This document shows positions 1 to 10,431 of a DNA stretch of 64,000 bases, piece after piece. The position numbers and the translations under genes were made by a program. The DNA is taken from NCBI RefSeq assembly GCF_037153975.1, contig NZ_JBBAYJ010000018.1, forward strand, positions 26,247-90,246, written 5' to 3'. The stretch's first letter is position 1; each line of letters opens with the position of its first letter. The notes under the pieces were generated by a model that saw only the letters and a list, made by a program, of their open reading frames with translations, had not been told where the DNA came from and searched no databases. Origin of the DNA: Aquipuribacter sp. SD81. Its GTDB lineage: Bacteria; Actinomycetota; Actinomycetes; Actinomycetales; JBBAYJ01.

Positions 1-885
1 GGGGGCCGAGCCGTGGACCGGCTCGAACATGCTCGGGGCCGTGCGGTCGGGGTTGACGTTGCCGCTCGCCGCCAGGCCGATGCCGCCGGTGACGGCGGCG
101 GCGAGGTCGGTGAGGATGTCGCCGAAGAGGTTGTCGGTGACGACGACGTCGAAGCGCTGCGGGTCGGTCGTGAGGAAGATCGTCGCGGCGTCGACGTGGA
201 GGTAGTCGACCGTGACGTCGGGGTGCTCGGCGTTGAGGGCCTCGACGGTCCGGCGCCACAGGTGCCCGGCGTGGACGAGCACGTTGTGCTTGTGCACGAG
301 CGTGAGCTTCTTCCGCGGCCGGGCGGCCGCCCGCGCGAACGCGTCGCGCACGACACGCTCGACACCGAACGCCGTGTTGACGCTGACCTCGGTCGCGATC
401 TCCGCGGGGGTCCCGACGCGCAGCGCGCCGCCGTTGCCGACGTAGGGCCCCTCGGTACCCTCGCGCACGACGACGAAGTCGACGGGGCCGCGGTCGAGCA
501 CAGCGGCCGACAGCGGGCTCGTCGCGCCCGGCAGCAGCACCGACGGGCGCAGGTTGACGTAGTGGTCGAGCGCGAAGCGCAGCCGCAGCAGCAGGCCGCG
601 CTCCAGCACCCCGCTGGGCACGCCGGGGTCCCCGACCGCGCCGAGGAGGATCGCCTCGTGCTGCCGGACGGCCTCGAGGTCGGCGTCGGTGAGGGTCTCG
701 CCCGTGCGGTGCCAGCGGGCGGCGCCGAGGTCGTAGTCGGTCGTGCGGACGTCGACGCCGTCGGCCGCGACCGCGGCGCGCAGCACGTCCAGCCCCGCGC
801 CGACGACCTCGGGGCCGATGCCGTCGCCGGCGATCACGGCGAGGTCGAGCGTCCGGGTCGGCTGCGGCTGGCTCGCGCTGGACAT
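1..885 (-). CDS. leuB: 3-isopropylmalate dehydrogenase, C-terminus beyond the window
   Basis: Oxidatively decarboxylates 3-isopropylmalate in leucine synthesis, NAD-dependent and cytoplasmic. About 295 N-terminal residues are in the window. Visible family motifs are the glycine-rich start [13 protein letters not shown], the substrate arginines in [29 protein letters not shown], the lysine of LVHKHNVL, and the metal-binding aspartates of [15 protein letters not shown]. The last residues seen ([10 protein letters not shown]) are the cofactor-loop region, so roughly 50 residues lie beyond base 1. The ATG at 885 is preceded by TACCCT (complement of 892–897) six bases upstream, which suggests a leaderless message. 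In many actinobacteria leuB lies downstream of ilvBNC; here 8 kb of unrelated genes separate it from ilvC. Confidence 0.96.
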   Translation of the reverse strand, partial: MSSASQPQPTRTLDLAVIAGDGIGPEVVGAGLDVLRAAVAADGVDVRTTDYDLGAARWHRTGETLTDADLEAVRQHEAILLGAVGDPGVPSGVLERGLLLRLRFALDHYVNLRPSVLLPGATSPLSAAVLDRGPVDFVVVREGTEGPYVGNGGALRVGTPAEIATEVSVNTAFGVERVVRDAFARAAARPRKKLTLVHKHNVLVHAGHLWRRTVEALNAEHPDVTVDYLHVDAATIFLTTDPQRFDVVVTDNLFGDILTDLAAAVTGGIGLAASGNVNPDRTAPSMFEPVHGSAP

Positions 886-947
886 GGGGCGAGGGTAGAC
901 AGCGGCCCCGCACGGACCGCGGCGCGACCGGGACCTGGGACGCCGAC

Positions 948-2219
948 CTAGACGCGCGCCCGCTTCCGCCAGGACGTGAACGAGCGGACCGTCCCGCTGC
1001 CGGGGCGCACGAGCCACGGCCACGGGTGGGTCTCCGCGGGCTCGACGGCCGCCGCGCGGCGGGCGAAGCCGGGCACGGGTGCGTGCGTGACGGCGACCGC
1101 GGCCCCCCGCAGCACCTCGCCCGGGCGGCCCCGGTGCACGGTGACGTCGTGCCCCGTGGCGAGGTGCGCGACGGTCTCGGTGAGGAAGACCAGCCGCTTG
1201 CCGGACAGCCGCAGCCGCGCGAGGAGCGGGGCGTCGAACACGACGACGACGGGCAGGTCGGGGTGCGCGTCGAGGGCGGGGTCGCTCTCACCGAGCGACT
1301 CGAACGTCAGCCACACCGCGCGGGGCGGGCCGCGGTGCTCGACGGCGGCCGGCCCGTGCAGGGCGGCCCCCTCGTCGCCGCGCGCGAGGCCCGGCGGCTC
1401 GACGGTCCGCGGCGGGGTCGGCGCGTCCGGCCACTGCTCGACGGGGCACGCCCGGCGCAGCGGGCACGACGCGCAGAGCTGCGGCGCGCGCTTCTCCACC
1501 TGCCAGCGGCTGAAGCCGTACGGCCGTCCCGTGCCCGTCCCGACCGTCCACTGCCAGCCGAGCCGGTTCGCGGCGCGGGAGCCGTCGAGCAGGTGCCGGA
1601 AGAACTCGTCCTCGCCGTCGCGCCAGTCGCGACCGGCGCGCACGGTCCACTGCGAGGCCAGCCACATCCGCGTCTGGTTCACCAGCCAGCCGTCGCGGTG
1701 CAGCTCGCCGGTCGTCGTGGCCATGCACGCCATGCGCTCCGGCCACGCCTCGCCGGACCAGCCGGTGCCCGTGGCCGGCTCGTGACGCAGCGGGCGGGCG
1801 AGCGCGCGGCCCGTGCGCGCGTGCAGGTGGCGGGCGTACTCCTGCCACAGCAGCTCGTCGCGGTACCTCTGCCGGTCCCGGGCCGGGGCGTCGGCGACCC
1901 GGTCCCACAACGAGCGGAGGTCGAGCAGGCCGTGGCGGACGTACGGGCTCATCCGGCTCGCGCCGCGCCGCTCGGGCGGCCACACCTCGTTGCGCCGCGC
2001 CGCATAACCGGTGACGTCCAGACCGGCGAGGGCGGCGTCGGCCGCGGGCTGGCCACCCCGGAACGCGGTGCTCGCGCGGACGCCGTCGGGACCCTCCAGG
2101 GTGAGGTCGCCGAGGTGGGCCGCCACCCACGCCGCGGCGGCGCCGGGGTCCTCGGCCGCGGCCCGCGGCGGGGTCGGGAGCCTCGTCCCACGTGCGTCGC
2201 GCCCGACCGTGCCCACCAC
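948..2219 (-). CDS. Photolyase/cryptochrome-like FAD protein with permuted domain order
   Basis: A protein of about 423 residues. Residues about 20–245 match the FAD-binding helical domain of DNA photolyases: [55 protein letters not shown] and [20 protein letters not shown], the last two being the flavin and substrate region. Next come a cysteine cluster [10 protein letters not shown] (about 249–258) and a linker. From about residue 302 there is a segment resembling the alpha/beta antenna domain, which normally comes first ([38 protein letters not shown]). The domain order is therefore reversed. The GTG at 2219 is chosen because CATGAT lies six bases upstream; the GTG at 2216 is an alternative. 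A role in light-dependent DNA repair or blue-light sensing is inferred from the family. It is divergent from the sensor kinase. Confidence 0.8.
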   Translation of the reverse strand: MVGTVGRDARGTRLPTPPRAAAEDPGAAAAWVAAHLGDLTLEGPDGVRASTAFRGGQPAADAALAGLDVTGYAARRNEVWPPERRGASRMSPYVRHGLLDLRSLWDRVADAPARDRQRYRDELLWQEYARHLHARTGRALARPLRHEPATGTGWSGEAWPERMACMATTTGELHRDGWLVNQTRMWLASQWTVRAGRDWRDGEDEFFRHLLDGSRAANRLGWQWTVGTGTGRPYGFSRWQVEKRAPQLCASCPLRRACPVEQWPDAPTPPRTVEPPGLARGDEGAALHGPAAVEHRGPPRAVWLTFESLGESDPALDAHPDLPVVVVFDAPLLARLRLSGKRLVFLTETVAHLATGHDVTVHRGRPGEVLRGAAVAVTHAPVPGFARRAAAVEPAETHPWPWLVRPGSGTVRSFTSWRKRARV

Positions 2220-2303
2220 GGGGTCATCATGCGGCGCCCGCGCCGACCGCGCGCGAGGAGCGGCCGCGCGGAGGCAGCGGTCCCTCGGCCTACGCTGTGG
2301 CCC

Positions 2304-3599
2304 GTGCCCGTGCCCGAGGACCCCGGCGGGACGCCGGTGGGCCGGCCGGGCCGGCTCGGTCGCTGGTGGCGCGAGCACGTGGTGCTCGTCGACTCGCTGT
2401 GGGTCGTCGTGCTGCTCGTGCCGTCGCTGTTGTGGCTGGTCGCGCTCGGGGTCAGCGGCGGCTACGGCCCCGCGCTCCTCGCGCAGACGGTGCTGAGCGT
2501 CGTCCTGCTCGTGCCGCTGGCGTGGCGGCGCGTCGCGCCCGGCGTCGTCGCGGGCGGGCTCGCCGTGCTGCAGGTCGGGCAGCTGCTGAGCGGTCTCGTC
2601 GACGAGACGGGCGTCCTGCCGGCGAACGTCTTCGCGACCCTGTCGGCGGTCTTCACCGTCACCGCCCACGCCCGCCGCGACCGCACGTGGCAGGTGTACC
2701 TCGCCGTGGCCCTGCTCGGCTGCGCCCTCCTCGGGGTGCTCGTGCAGAGCGGGCTCGGCCTCACGGCCGCCACGGCCGTGCTGGGGGCCGCGCTCGCGGG
2801 CTACCTGCGCCGCATCGTCCGGGTCCGCGACGAGGCCGCCGTGGAGCGGGCGCGCCGGCTGGAGGTGGAGCGGGACTCCGCGGCCGCCGTCGCCGCGGCC
2901 GACGAGCGCCGGCGCATCGCGCGCGACCTGCACGACGTCATCGCGCACTCGCTCACCGTCGTCGTCGCCCAGGCCGACGGGGGCCGCTACGCCGCCCGCA
3001 CCGACCCCACCGCGGCGGTGGAGGCGCTGCGCACCGTGTCGGTCACCGGTCGGGCGGCGCTGGCGGACCTGCGCGCGGCGCTCGGGGCGCTCCGCGACAC
3101 CGACGGCGCCCGGACCGACCCGCTGCCCGGCGCGGGCGACGTGCCGGTCCTCGTCGACCGGGTGCGCGCCTCCGGGGCCGACGTGCGCCTCACGCTGCTC
3201 GGGGACACCGCCGCGGTGCCCGCCGCGACCGGTCTCACGGTGTACCGGGTGGTGCAGGAGTCGCTGACGAACGCCCTCAAGCACGCCGGACCCGGCACGG
3301 GCGTGGAGGTGCGGGTCGAGGTGGGCGAGGGTGTCGAGGTGCACGTCGTCGACGACGGCCTCGGCTCCGCGGCGCCCGTCGCCGACGGCACCGGCCTCGG
3401 CGTCGTCGGCATGCGGGAGCGGGTGCGGGCGCTCGGCGGGGAGCTCGTCGCGGGGCCGCGCGCGGGCGGCGGCTGGGTCGTGCGGGCGAGCCTCCCGCTC
3501 CCGCCCGGCACGGGCGGCACGGGCGGCACGAGCGGCACGGACGTCACGAGCGGGACGAGCGGCACGGCGGACCCGGACCGACCGGGGGTGCGCCGGTGA
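2304..3599 (+). CDS. Sensor histidine kinase, NarL/DesK type
   Basis: Inner-membrane kinase of 431 residues that pairs with the next gene. The N-terminal third has about four hydrophobic segments with no large extracytoplasmic domain. A short coiled region follows (VERARRLEVERDSAAAVAAA), then the HisKA_3 dimerisation motif ERRRIARDLHDVIAHS with the phosphorylated His, and a HATPase_c domain with the N-box YRVVQESLTNALKHA, the G1 box VVDDGLG and the G2 box GTGLGVVGMRERV. The GTG at 2304 lies seven bases after TACGCT (2291–2296), implying a leaderless transcript; the GTG at 2310 is an alternative. The C-terminal tail is a run of Gly-Gly-Thr/Ser-Gly-Thr repeats coded by 3507–3565, likely disordered and length-variable. 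The stop overlaps the regulator start. Confidence 0.93.
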   Translation: MPVPEDPGGTPVGRPGRLGRWWREHVVLVDSLWVVVLLVPSLLWLVALGVSGGYGPALLAQTVLSVVLLVPLAWRRVAPGVVAGGLAVLQVGQLLSGLVDETGVLPANVFATLSAVFTVTAHARRDRTWQVYLAVALLGCALLGVLVQSGLGLTAATAVLGAALAGYLRRIVRVRDEAAVERARRLEVERDSAAAVAAADERRRIARDLHDVIAHSLTVVVAQADGGRYAARTDPTAAVEALRTVSVTGRAALADLRAALGALRDTDGARTDPLPGAGDVPVLVDRVRASGADVRLTLLGDTAAVPAATGLTVYRVVQESLTNALKHAGPGTGVEVRVEVGEGVEVHVVDDGLGSAAPVADGTGLGVVGMRERVRALGGELVAGPRAGGGWVVRASLPLPPGTGGTGGTSGTDVTSGTSGTADPDRPGVRR

Positions 3600-4318
3600 G
3601 CGACGTGACGACCGTCGCGATCGTCGACGACCAGCCGCTCGTGCGCGCCGGCTTCCGGATGCTCGTGGACTCCCAGCCGGACCTGCGGGTCCTCGTGGAG
3701 GCGGGTGACGGCCGCGCGGCCGTGGCGGCGCTCGCCCGCACCCCCGTCGACGTCGTGCTCATGGACGTGCGGATGCCCGTCCTCGACGGTGTGGCCGCGA
3801 CGCGGGAGCTGCTCGCCGTCCGTCCCGCCACCAAGGTGCTCGTCCTCACGACGTTCGACCTCGACGACTACGTGCTGTCGGCCGTCGCGGCCGGCGCGAG
3901 CGGTTTCCTGCTGAAGGACGCCGAGCCGGAGGAGCTGCTCGCGGCGGTGCGCACCGTGCGCTCCGGGGAGTCCGTGGTCGCCGCGAGCGCGACCCGGCGC
4001 CTGCTCGACCACGTCGCCCCGCTGCTGCGCGCGGGCGAGGGTCCCGCCCCGGCCGCGGCGGGGGGCACCGGCGGGACCCGCGGGTCGGCGCCGGAGCTCG
4101 ACGCCCTGACGGCGCGCGAGCGCGAGGTGCTCGTGCTCATGGCGCACGGGCTGTCGAACACCGAGATCGCCGAGCGGCTCGTCGTCGGGCACTCCACGGT
4201 GAAGACGCACGTCGGGCGCGTGCTGGACAAGACCGGCAGCCGCGACCGGGTGCAGGCGGTCGTCCTCGCCTACCGCGCGGGCCTCGTCCACCCCCAGGAC
4301 GACCCCGACGCGTCCTGA
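3596..4318 (+). CDS. Response regulator, LuxR/NarL family
   Basis: A 240-residue DNA-binding regulator, presumably phosphorylated by the upstream kinase. The receiver domain (about 5–120) has the acidic pair in IVDDQP, the phospho-acceptor Asp in VVLMDVRMPVLDG and the conserved Lys in FLLKDA. A Gly/Ala-rich linker leads to a LuxR-type helix-turn-helix, LTAREREVLVLMAHGLSNTEIAERL followed by STVKTHV. The start GTG at 3596 shares the four bases GTGA with the kinase stop, so translation is coupled. The ABC transporter 126 bp downstream is the obvious candidate target, as similar pairs often control adjacent drug or peptide exporters; that link is inferred from position only. Confidence 0.95.
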   Translation: MSDVTTVAIVDDQPLVRAGFRMLVDSQPDLRVLVEAGDGRAAVAALARTPVDVVLMDVRMPVLDGVAATRELLAVRPATKVLVLTTFDLDDYVLSAVAAGASGFLLKDAEPEELLAAVRTVRSGESVVAASATRRLLDHVAPLLRAGEGPAPAAAGGTGGTRGSAPELDALTAREREVLVLMAHGLSNTEIAERLVVGHSTVKTHVGRVLDKTGSRDRVQAVVLAYRAGLVHPQDDPDAS

Positions 4319-4444
4319 GCCCCGCCGGCGGGGGCCGGGTCCGCCCACGGGTGGACGCCGCCGGGCCGGGCGGGCCCCGGTGGCCCGCAGGATCGTCCCG
4401 CGGGCCGACGACTCCGCCGGCGGCCTGTTCCTAGCGTCGCGGGC

Positions 4445-5239
4445 ATGCAGACACCGACCCTCCCCGTCCCCTCCGCCGCGGGCCGCGCGGCACCGGACGC
4501 GGCCCTCGCCGTCAGCGCCCGCGGCCTGCGGCGCACCTACGGCGCCGGCGACGCGGCCGTCGTGGCCCTCGACGGCGTCGACGTCGACGTGCCGCGCGGC
4601 ACCTTCACCGCCGTCATGGGCCCGTCCGGGTCCGGCAAGTCCACCCTCGTGCACTGCCTCGCCGCCCTCGACCGGCCGAGCGCGGGCGAGGTCGTGCTCG
4701 ACGGCGTCGACCTGTCCGGCCTGGACGACGAGCGGCTGAGCCGCCTGCGCGGCGCGCGGGTCGGGTTCGTCTTCCAGGGCTTCAACCTCGTGCCGGTCCT
4801 CACGGCCGCGGAGAACATCCGCCTGCCGCTGCGCCTGGCCGGGGGGACGGTCGACGCCGGGTGGTACCGGACCGTCACCGAGCGGCTCGGCCTCACCGAC
4901 CGCCTCGGCCACCGCCCGCACGAGCTGTCCGGGGGGCAGCAGCAGCGGGTGGCCGTCGCGCGCGCCCTCGTGTCCCGTCCCGCCGTCCTGTTCGCCGACG
5001 AGCCGACCGGCAACCTCGACACGACGACCGGGCACGAGGTGCTCGACGTCCTGCGCGCGGCGGTGCGCGAGCACGGGCAGACCGTCGTCATGGTGACGCA
5101 CGACCCGGTGGCGGCGTCGTGGGCGGACCGGGTCCTGCTCATGGCCGACGGCCGCCTCGTGGGCCGGCTGGACGGGCACCCCGAGCCCGCCGTCGTCCTC
5201 GACGCCCTCGCCCGGCTCTCGCGCGGGAGCGCCGCGTGA
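4445..5239 (+). CDS. ABC transporter ATP-binding protein, MacB/LolD family
   Basis: A 264-residue ATPase that powers the adjacent permease at the membrane. It shows Walker A (GPSGSGKST), the Q-loop (VFQGFNLVPVLT), the signature LSGGQQQR, Walker B with the catalytic Glu (VLFADEPTGNLD) and the switch His (VMVTHD). The residues around the Q-loop and the D-loop are typical of the MacB/LolD/FtsE group rather than importers. The ATG at 4445 lies seven bases after TAGCGT (4432–4437), so the message is probably leaderless and starts independently of the two-component operon. Its TGA overlaps the permease GTG by four bases. Confidence 0.95.
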   Translation: MQTPTLPVPSAAGRAAPDAALAVSARGLRRTYGAGDAAVVALDGVDVDVPRGTFTAVMGPSGSGKSTLVHCLAALDRPSAGEVVLDGVDLSGLDDERLSRLRGARVGFVFQGFNLVPVLTAAENIRLPLRLAGGTVDAGWYRTVTERLGLTDRLGHRPHELSGGQQQRVAVARALVSRPAVLFADEPTGNLDTTTGHEVLDVLRAAVREHGQTVVMVTHDPVAASWADRVLLMADGRLVGRLDGHPEPAVVLDALARLSRGSAA

Positions 5240-7770
5240 GGGGCGTCGCCGTGGCCCGGCTGCTGCGGGCGCCGGGACGTGCGGTCGCGTGCGTCCTCGC
5301 CCTCACCCTGGCCGTCGGCTTCGCCGTGCTCGTGCAGCTCGTCGGGACGGAGGTGGAGCGGGTGGTCCGCGAGGCCGACACGGCGTCGGTCGCCGGCGCG
5401 GACGTCGCCGTCCGGGTCGACTGGACCCGCCCGGGCGCGGCCGCCCTGCCCGGACGCGTCGCGGCCGTGCCGGGGGTCGGGTCGGTCACCCGCACGGGCA
5501 CCGCGATGCACGAGGCGGCGCTGCCCGGCGTCCCCGGCACGCGCCCTGTGCTCGTCCTCGCCACGCCGCCGGCCGGCGACCTGCGCTGGGGCACCCTGAC
5601 GGCGGGGCGCTGGCCGTCCGCGCCCGGCGAGGTCGCGGTCACCGACACCGCGACCCCCGGGCAGCGGGTCGGGCTGACCAGGTGGGACGTCGAGGGGCCC
5701 GGCACCGCCGGCGGGGAGGTCACCCTGGACGTCGTCGGCGTCGTCGACCCCGGCCTCGCCTCCGACGTGCCCGTCACCGGCCTGTTCCTGTCCCCCGAGC
5801 AGGCGCTCGACCTCGGGGCGGGCACCGGCGAGCTGCTCGTGGCCGGGACGGCCGACACGGCCGCCCCCGCCCTGCTCGAGGCCGTCGCACCGCTGGCGGC
5901 GGAGGCCGGCGGCGAGGCCGTCGACGCGGACGAGGTCCGCGCGGAGCGGATGCGCTCCAGCGCGACCCTCGTCCTCGTGCTGCAGACCGGCGTCGGCGCG
6001 TTCGCGGCGCTCGCGGTCCTCGTCGCGGTCGTCGTCGTCGCCAACACGTGGTCGGTGCTGCTCGCGCAGCGGGTGCGGGAGCAGGCGCTGCTGCGCTGCG
6101 TCGGGGCGACCCGGCGCGACCTGTGGCGCTCCGGGCTCCTCGAGGCCGCGCTCACCGGGGTGGTCGGCGGCACCGCGGGGCTCGTTGTCGGCTGGGCGGG
6201 CGCCGTCGCGGCGCGCGCCGTCGCGACGCCGTACCTGCCTGCGGGCGTCCCGGTGCCCGTGCCGGACGCCCTGACGGTCGCCCTCGCCCTCGGGCTGGGC
6301 GTCGTCGCCTCCCTCGTGGCGGCGGCGGCCCCGCTGCTGCGCGCGCGGGACGTGTCGCCGCTCGTCGCCCTCCGGCCGGTGGAGGCGGTGCCGGACACGC
6401 TGCGGGTCTCGCGCGTGCGTCGCGCGGTCGGCGTGCTGCTCGTGCTCGCGGGCGCGGTCGGTGTCGTCGTGGGGGCGGGGACGGGGACGGGTTCGGAGCG
6501 CGTGCTCGTCGCCATGCCGTCGGCCTTCGTGTCCTTCGTCGGCGTGCTCGTGCTCGCCACCGCCGTGCTGCCCCGGGTCGCCGCCGTGCTCGCCTCGGCC
6601 CTGCGCGCGCTGGGACCGGCCGGTGACCTCGCGGCGGCCTCGGCCGGGCGGAACCCGCGCCGCACCGCGGCGACCGGCTCGGCCGTCCTCATCGGCGTGA
6701 CCCTGGCGGTGACGGCCGCGGTCGGCGCCGCCTCGCTGCGGGCCACGTCGACGGCCGTGGTCGGCGGGTACGTGCCGGTCGACGTCACCGTGACGGTCGC
6801 GGACCTGTCGCCGGCGGCGCGCGACGCTCTCGTCCGGGACGTGCGGGAGGTGGCCGGGGTGTCCGGCGCCGTGGCCGCGGCGCAGGTGGAGGTCGTCGTC
6901 GAGCGGACCGGCGCCGCCGCGGACGACGCCGTCACGAGCTACGGCACGACCGCGTGGGCGGGGGCGCTCGAGGCCGTCGTGCCCGCGTCGGACACCGCCC
7001 CCGGCCCGGGGGCGGTCGTGCTGTCCGCGCCCGTCGCCGAAGAGCTCGGCGTCGCGACGGGCGACACGGTGCGGGTGGGCACGGGCGAGGTGACCGGCGT
7101 CGAGGGCGCGGCCGGCGGCGGCGCCACCGCGACCGCGGTCGTCGTGGTCGACACCGACACGCCGCTGCCGGTGCTGCTGCCCACGGACGCCCTCGGGGCC
7201 GGTGGCCCGGTGCCGACCCTCGCGCTCGCGCTGGAGGAGGGGCTGTCCCGCGGGCAGGTCGTGGCCGCGACCGACGCGGTGACGGCGGCGGCGCTCGCCG
7301 CGGACCCGGCGGCCGGCGTCGACGCGCCCGTCCTCCTCGTCGGCTCGGTGCAGCGGACGTTCGACACCCTGCTCGCGGTCGTCGTCGGGCTGCTCGCCGT
7401 CACGGTGCTCATCGCGCTCGTCGGGGTGTCGAACACCGTCTCGCTGTCGCTGGTGGAGCGGCGGCAGGAGCACGCCCTGCTCCGCGCGCTGGGGCTGAGC
7501 CGGGCGCGGCTGCGGCGCGTGGTCGCGCTCGAGGCCCTCGTCCTCGGCGCGGTCGGCGCGGTGGTGGGGACGGTGCTCGGGGTCGGCTACGGCGTGGCCG
7601 GCACGTACGCCCTCGTGGCGGGCGCGGAGGAGGTCGTCGTGGCCGTGCCGTGGTTGTGGCTCGTCGCGGTGCCGGCCGGGGTGGGGGCCGTCGCGGTGCT
7701 CGCCTCGCTGTGGCCCGCGCACCGGGCCTCGGCGGTGGCGCCCGCCGCGGCCCTCGCCCCGGCCGTGTGA
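5236..7770 (+). CDS. ABC transporter permease, two FtsX domains
   Basis: An integral-membrane permease of 844 residues. The first hydrophobic segment is near residues 10–35 (VACVLALTLAVGFAVLVQL). A large extracytoplasmic region follows, then a three-helix FtsX block (about 240–400, with REQALLRCVGATRRDL), another membrane segment with a second periplasmic-type region, and a second FtsX block at the C-terminus (about 710–840, with RQEHALLRALGLSRARL). This duplicated layout is standard for actinobacterial MacB-like exporters or lipoprotein-extrusion systems. The substrate cannot be read from the sequence. The start codon GTG overlaps the ATPase stop as GTGA. Confidence 0.93.
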   Translation: MRGVAVARLLRAPGRAVACVLALTLAVGFAVLVQLVGTEVERVVREADTASVAGADVAVRVDWTRPGAAALPGRVAAVPGVGSVTRTGTAMHEAALPGVPGTRPVLVLATPPAGDLRWGTLTAGRWPSAPGEVAVTDTATPGQRVGLTRWDVEGPGTAGGEVTLDVVGVVDPGLASDVPVTGLFLSPEQALDLGAGTGELLVAGTADTAAPALLEAVAPLAAEAGGEAVDADEVRAERMRSSATLVLVLQTGVGAFAALAVLVAVVVVANTWSVLLAQRVREQALLRCVGATRRDLWRSGLLEAALTGVVGGTAGLVVGWAGAVAARAVATPYLPAGVPVPVPDALTVALALGLGVVASLVAAAAPLLRARDVSPLVALRPVEAVPDTLRVSRVRRAVGVLLVLAGAVGVVVGAGTGTGSERVLVAMPSAFVSFVGVLVLATAVLPRVAAVLASALRALGPAGDLAAASAGRNPRRTAATGSAVLIGVTLAVTAAVGAASLRATSTAVVGGYVPVDVTVTVADLSPAARDALVRDVREVAGVSGAVAAAQVEVVVERTGAAADDAVTSYGTTAWAGALEAVVPASDTAPGPGAVVLSAPVAEELGVATGDTVRVGTGEVTGVEGAAGGGATATAVVVVDTDTPLPVLLPTDALGAGGPVPTLALALEEGLSRGQVVAATDAVTAAALAADPAAGVDAPVLLVGSVQRTFDTLLAVVVGLLAVTVLIALVGVSNTVSLSLVERRQEHALLRALGLSRARLRRVVALEALVLGAVGAVVGTVLGVGYGVAGTYALVAGAEEVVVAVPWLWLVAVPAGVGAVAVLASLWPAHRASAVAPAAALAPAV

Positions 7771-7814
7771 CGGGACCCCCCGGCGCGGACGGCCCGGGCC
7801 CGGTGCGCGCCGTC

Positions 7815-8222
7815 TCAGCGGGGACGGCGGACGCGCACCGGGCCCTTCGCCGTGCTCGGGTCGACGACCCGGCCGCGCTGGGTGACCTCGACCTCGCCGC
7901 GCGCCACGAGCCGCCGGGCGGCCATCCGGGCGGGCTCCATGAGGGCCCGCCACGCCGCCTCGTCGACCTCCCCGCGCGGTCCGGCCACGAGCCGCGCGGC
8001 CTCGCTCGGGCACACGGTGGCATCCCGGGCCCGGCGGGCCAGCAGGTCGAGCAGCGCGTCCTCGAGCCGCTCGTCGACCGGCCGCAGTCCGCGGCGCCGG
8101 CAGCCCGAGGAGCAGTGGCGCACCTGGTCCCAGTCCTCGGCCCACTTCGCCCGCCAGGCGAAGCGCCGCCCGCAGACCCGGCACACCTTCTCGGGCGGCT
8201 GGGGGGCGTCGCGGCTGCTCAC
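7815..8222 (-). CDS. DUF2256–DUF3253 fusion protein
   Basis: A 135-residue protein of unknown function. The N-terminal part (about 10–45) is a DUF2256-type zinc-binding motif: [19 protein letters not shown] followed by HCSSGCRRR, giving two Cys pairs. The C-terminal part (about 50–130) matches DUF3253, a winged-helix-like module with CPSEAARLV and a basic end ([19 protein letters not shown]). The GTG at 8222 is chosen because it starts just before the zinc motif and lies six bases after CACCAT. An in-frame ATG at 8360 would add a low-complexity leader. Its 3' end faces the permease across 44 bp. Confidence 0.85.
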   Translation of the reverse strand: MSSRDAPQPPEKVCRVCGRRFAWRAKWAEDWDQVRHCSSGCRRRGLRPVDERLEDALLDLLARRARDATVCPSEAARLVAGPRGEVDEAAWRALMEPARMAARRLVARGEVEVTQRGRVVDPSTAKGPVRVRRPR

Positions 8223-8292
8223 GCCGCCATGGTGCGGCGTAGGAGGAACCGGCGCCCACCGGGACGTCGGTGCCCGGCGGCAGCCTGCCCCC

Positions 8293-8730
8293 ATGGACAC
8301 CAGCAGCCCCGGCACGACCGGCGCCGCCCCACCGCGCGCCCGCGTCGACTCCGTCGGCATCGTGAGCGGCGACCTCGCGGCGACCGCGGCCTTCTACCGC
8401 GCGCTCGGCGGCGACGTCCCGGACCCCGACGAGTCGGGGCACCTCGCGTGGGACGCCGGCGGGACGACGCTCATGGCCGACACCGAGGCCGTCATGCGCT
8501 CGTTCTCGACCGACACGTGGAGCGGACCGGGCGCGGGCCGGCTCACGCTGGCCGCACGGTGCGCCTCGCCCGCGGACGTCGACGCCCTGCACGAGGCGCT
8601 CGTGCCGCTGGGGCGCGGCTCGCACGTCGCGCCCTTCGACGCGTCGTGGGGCATGCGCTACGCGACAGTGCTGGACCCGGACGGCAACCGGGTCGACCTC
8701 TACGCCGACCTGCCGCAGCAGGAGGGGTAG
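8293..8730 (+). CDS. VOC (glyoxalase/bleomycin-resistance fold) protein
   Basis: A 145-residue single-domain VOC protein. It has the beta-alpha-beta start [26 protein letters not shown] and the end motif [18 protein letters not shown], where the final Asp takes the place of the common metal-binding Glu. Such proteins include metal-dependent dioxygenases, isomerases and drug-binding proteins; the substrate cannot be told here. The ATG at 8293 follows CAGCCT by six bases. It is divergent from the DUF2256 gene and convergent with ilvC. Confidence 0.85.
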   Translation: MDTSSPGTTGAAPPRARVDSVGIVSGDLAATAAFYRALGGDVPDPDESGHLAWDAGGTTLMADTEAVMRSFSTDTWSGPGAGRLTLAARCASPADVDALHEALVPLGRGSHVAPFDASWGMRYATVLDPDGNRVDLYADLPQQEG

Positions 8731-8788
8731 CGGCCGACCCGGTCCGCCCGTGCGTCCGCGCGGTGCGGGGCGGTGCGGGGGCCCGCGC

Positions 8789-9886
<1,098 letters not shown>

Positions 9887-10420
9887 TCAGGCGGGCCGCA
9901 GCGCCCGGTCACCGATCGCGCGGCCGCCGCGGCCGAGCGCGACGGCGCCGGACTGCACGAGCTCGCGGATGCCGAAGGGGGCGAGCACCTCCAGCAGCGC
10001 GGCGATCTTCTCGGGGCGACCTGTCGCCTCGATCGTGACGGCGTCGGTCGAGACGTCGACGACCGCGGCACGGAACAGCGCGGCGACCTGGGCCACGTCG
10101 CCGCGGGTCGAGGCGTCGGCCCGGACCTTGACGAGCAGCAGCTCGCGCTGCACCGACGCGTCGGGCTCGAGCTCGACGATCTTGAGCACGTTGACGAGCT
10201 TGTTCAGCTGCTTCGTCACCTGCTCCAGCGGCTGGCTCTCGACGTCGACGACGACCGTGATGCGCGAGACGGCGGGGTTCTCGGTCGGGCCGACCGCGAG
10301 GCTCGTGATGTTGAAGGCCCGGCGGGCGAACAGCGCGGAGACGCGGGCGAGGACACCCGGCTTGTTCTCCACGAGCACCGACAGGGTGTGGCGGGACGCG
10401 CGGGGCGAGGGGGTGGGCAC
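9887..10420 (-). CDS. ilvN: Acetolactate synthase small (regulatory) subunit
   Basis: A 177-residue regulatory subunit that binds IlvB and usually confers valine feedback inhibition. The N-terminal ACT domain (about 10–80) reads HTLSVLVENKPGVLARVSALFARRAFNI with SRITVVVD, and a second ALS-type ACT domain fills the C-terminal half (RELLLVKVRAD, VTIEATGRPEKI). The GTG at 10420 is only 11 bp after the ilvB stop, so the two are co-translated in a fixed ratio. Confidence 0.97.
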   Translation of the reverse strand: MPTPSPRASRHTLSVLVENKPGVLARVSALFARRAFNITSLAVGPTENPAVSRITVVVDVESQPLEQVTKQLNKLVNVLKIVELEPDASVQRELLLVKVRADASTRGDVAQVAALFRAAVVDVSTDAVTIEATGRPEKIAALLEVLAPFGIRELVQSGAVALGRGGRAIGDRALRPA

Positions 10421-10431
10421 GGTCGGGCTCC

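Noticed and set aside
2192..4318. A 700-residue Arg/Ala-rich protein spanning the kinase and regulator genes
   Set aside because: Only its last 240 residues are the real response regulator; the rest is a high-GC alternate frame of the kinase.
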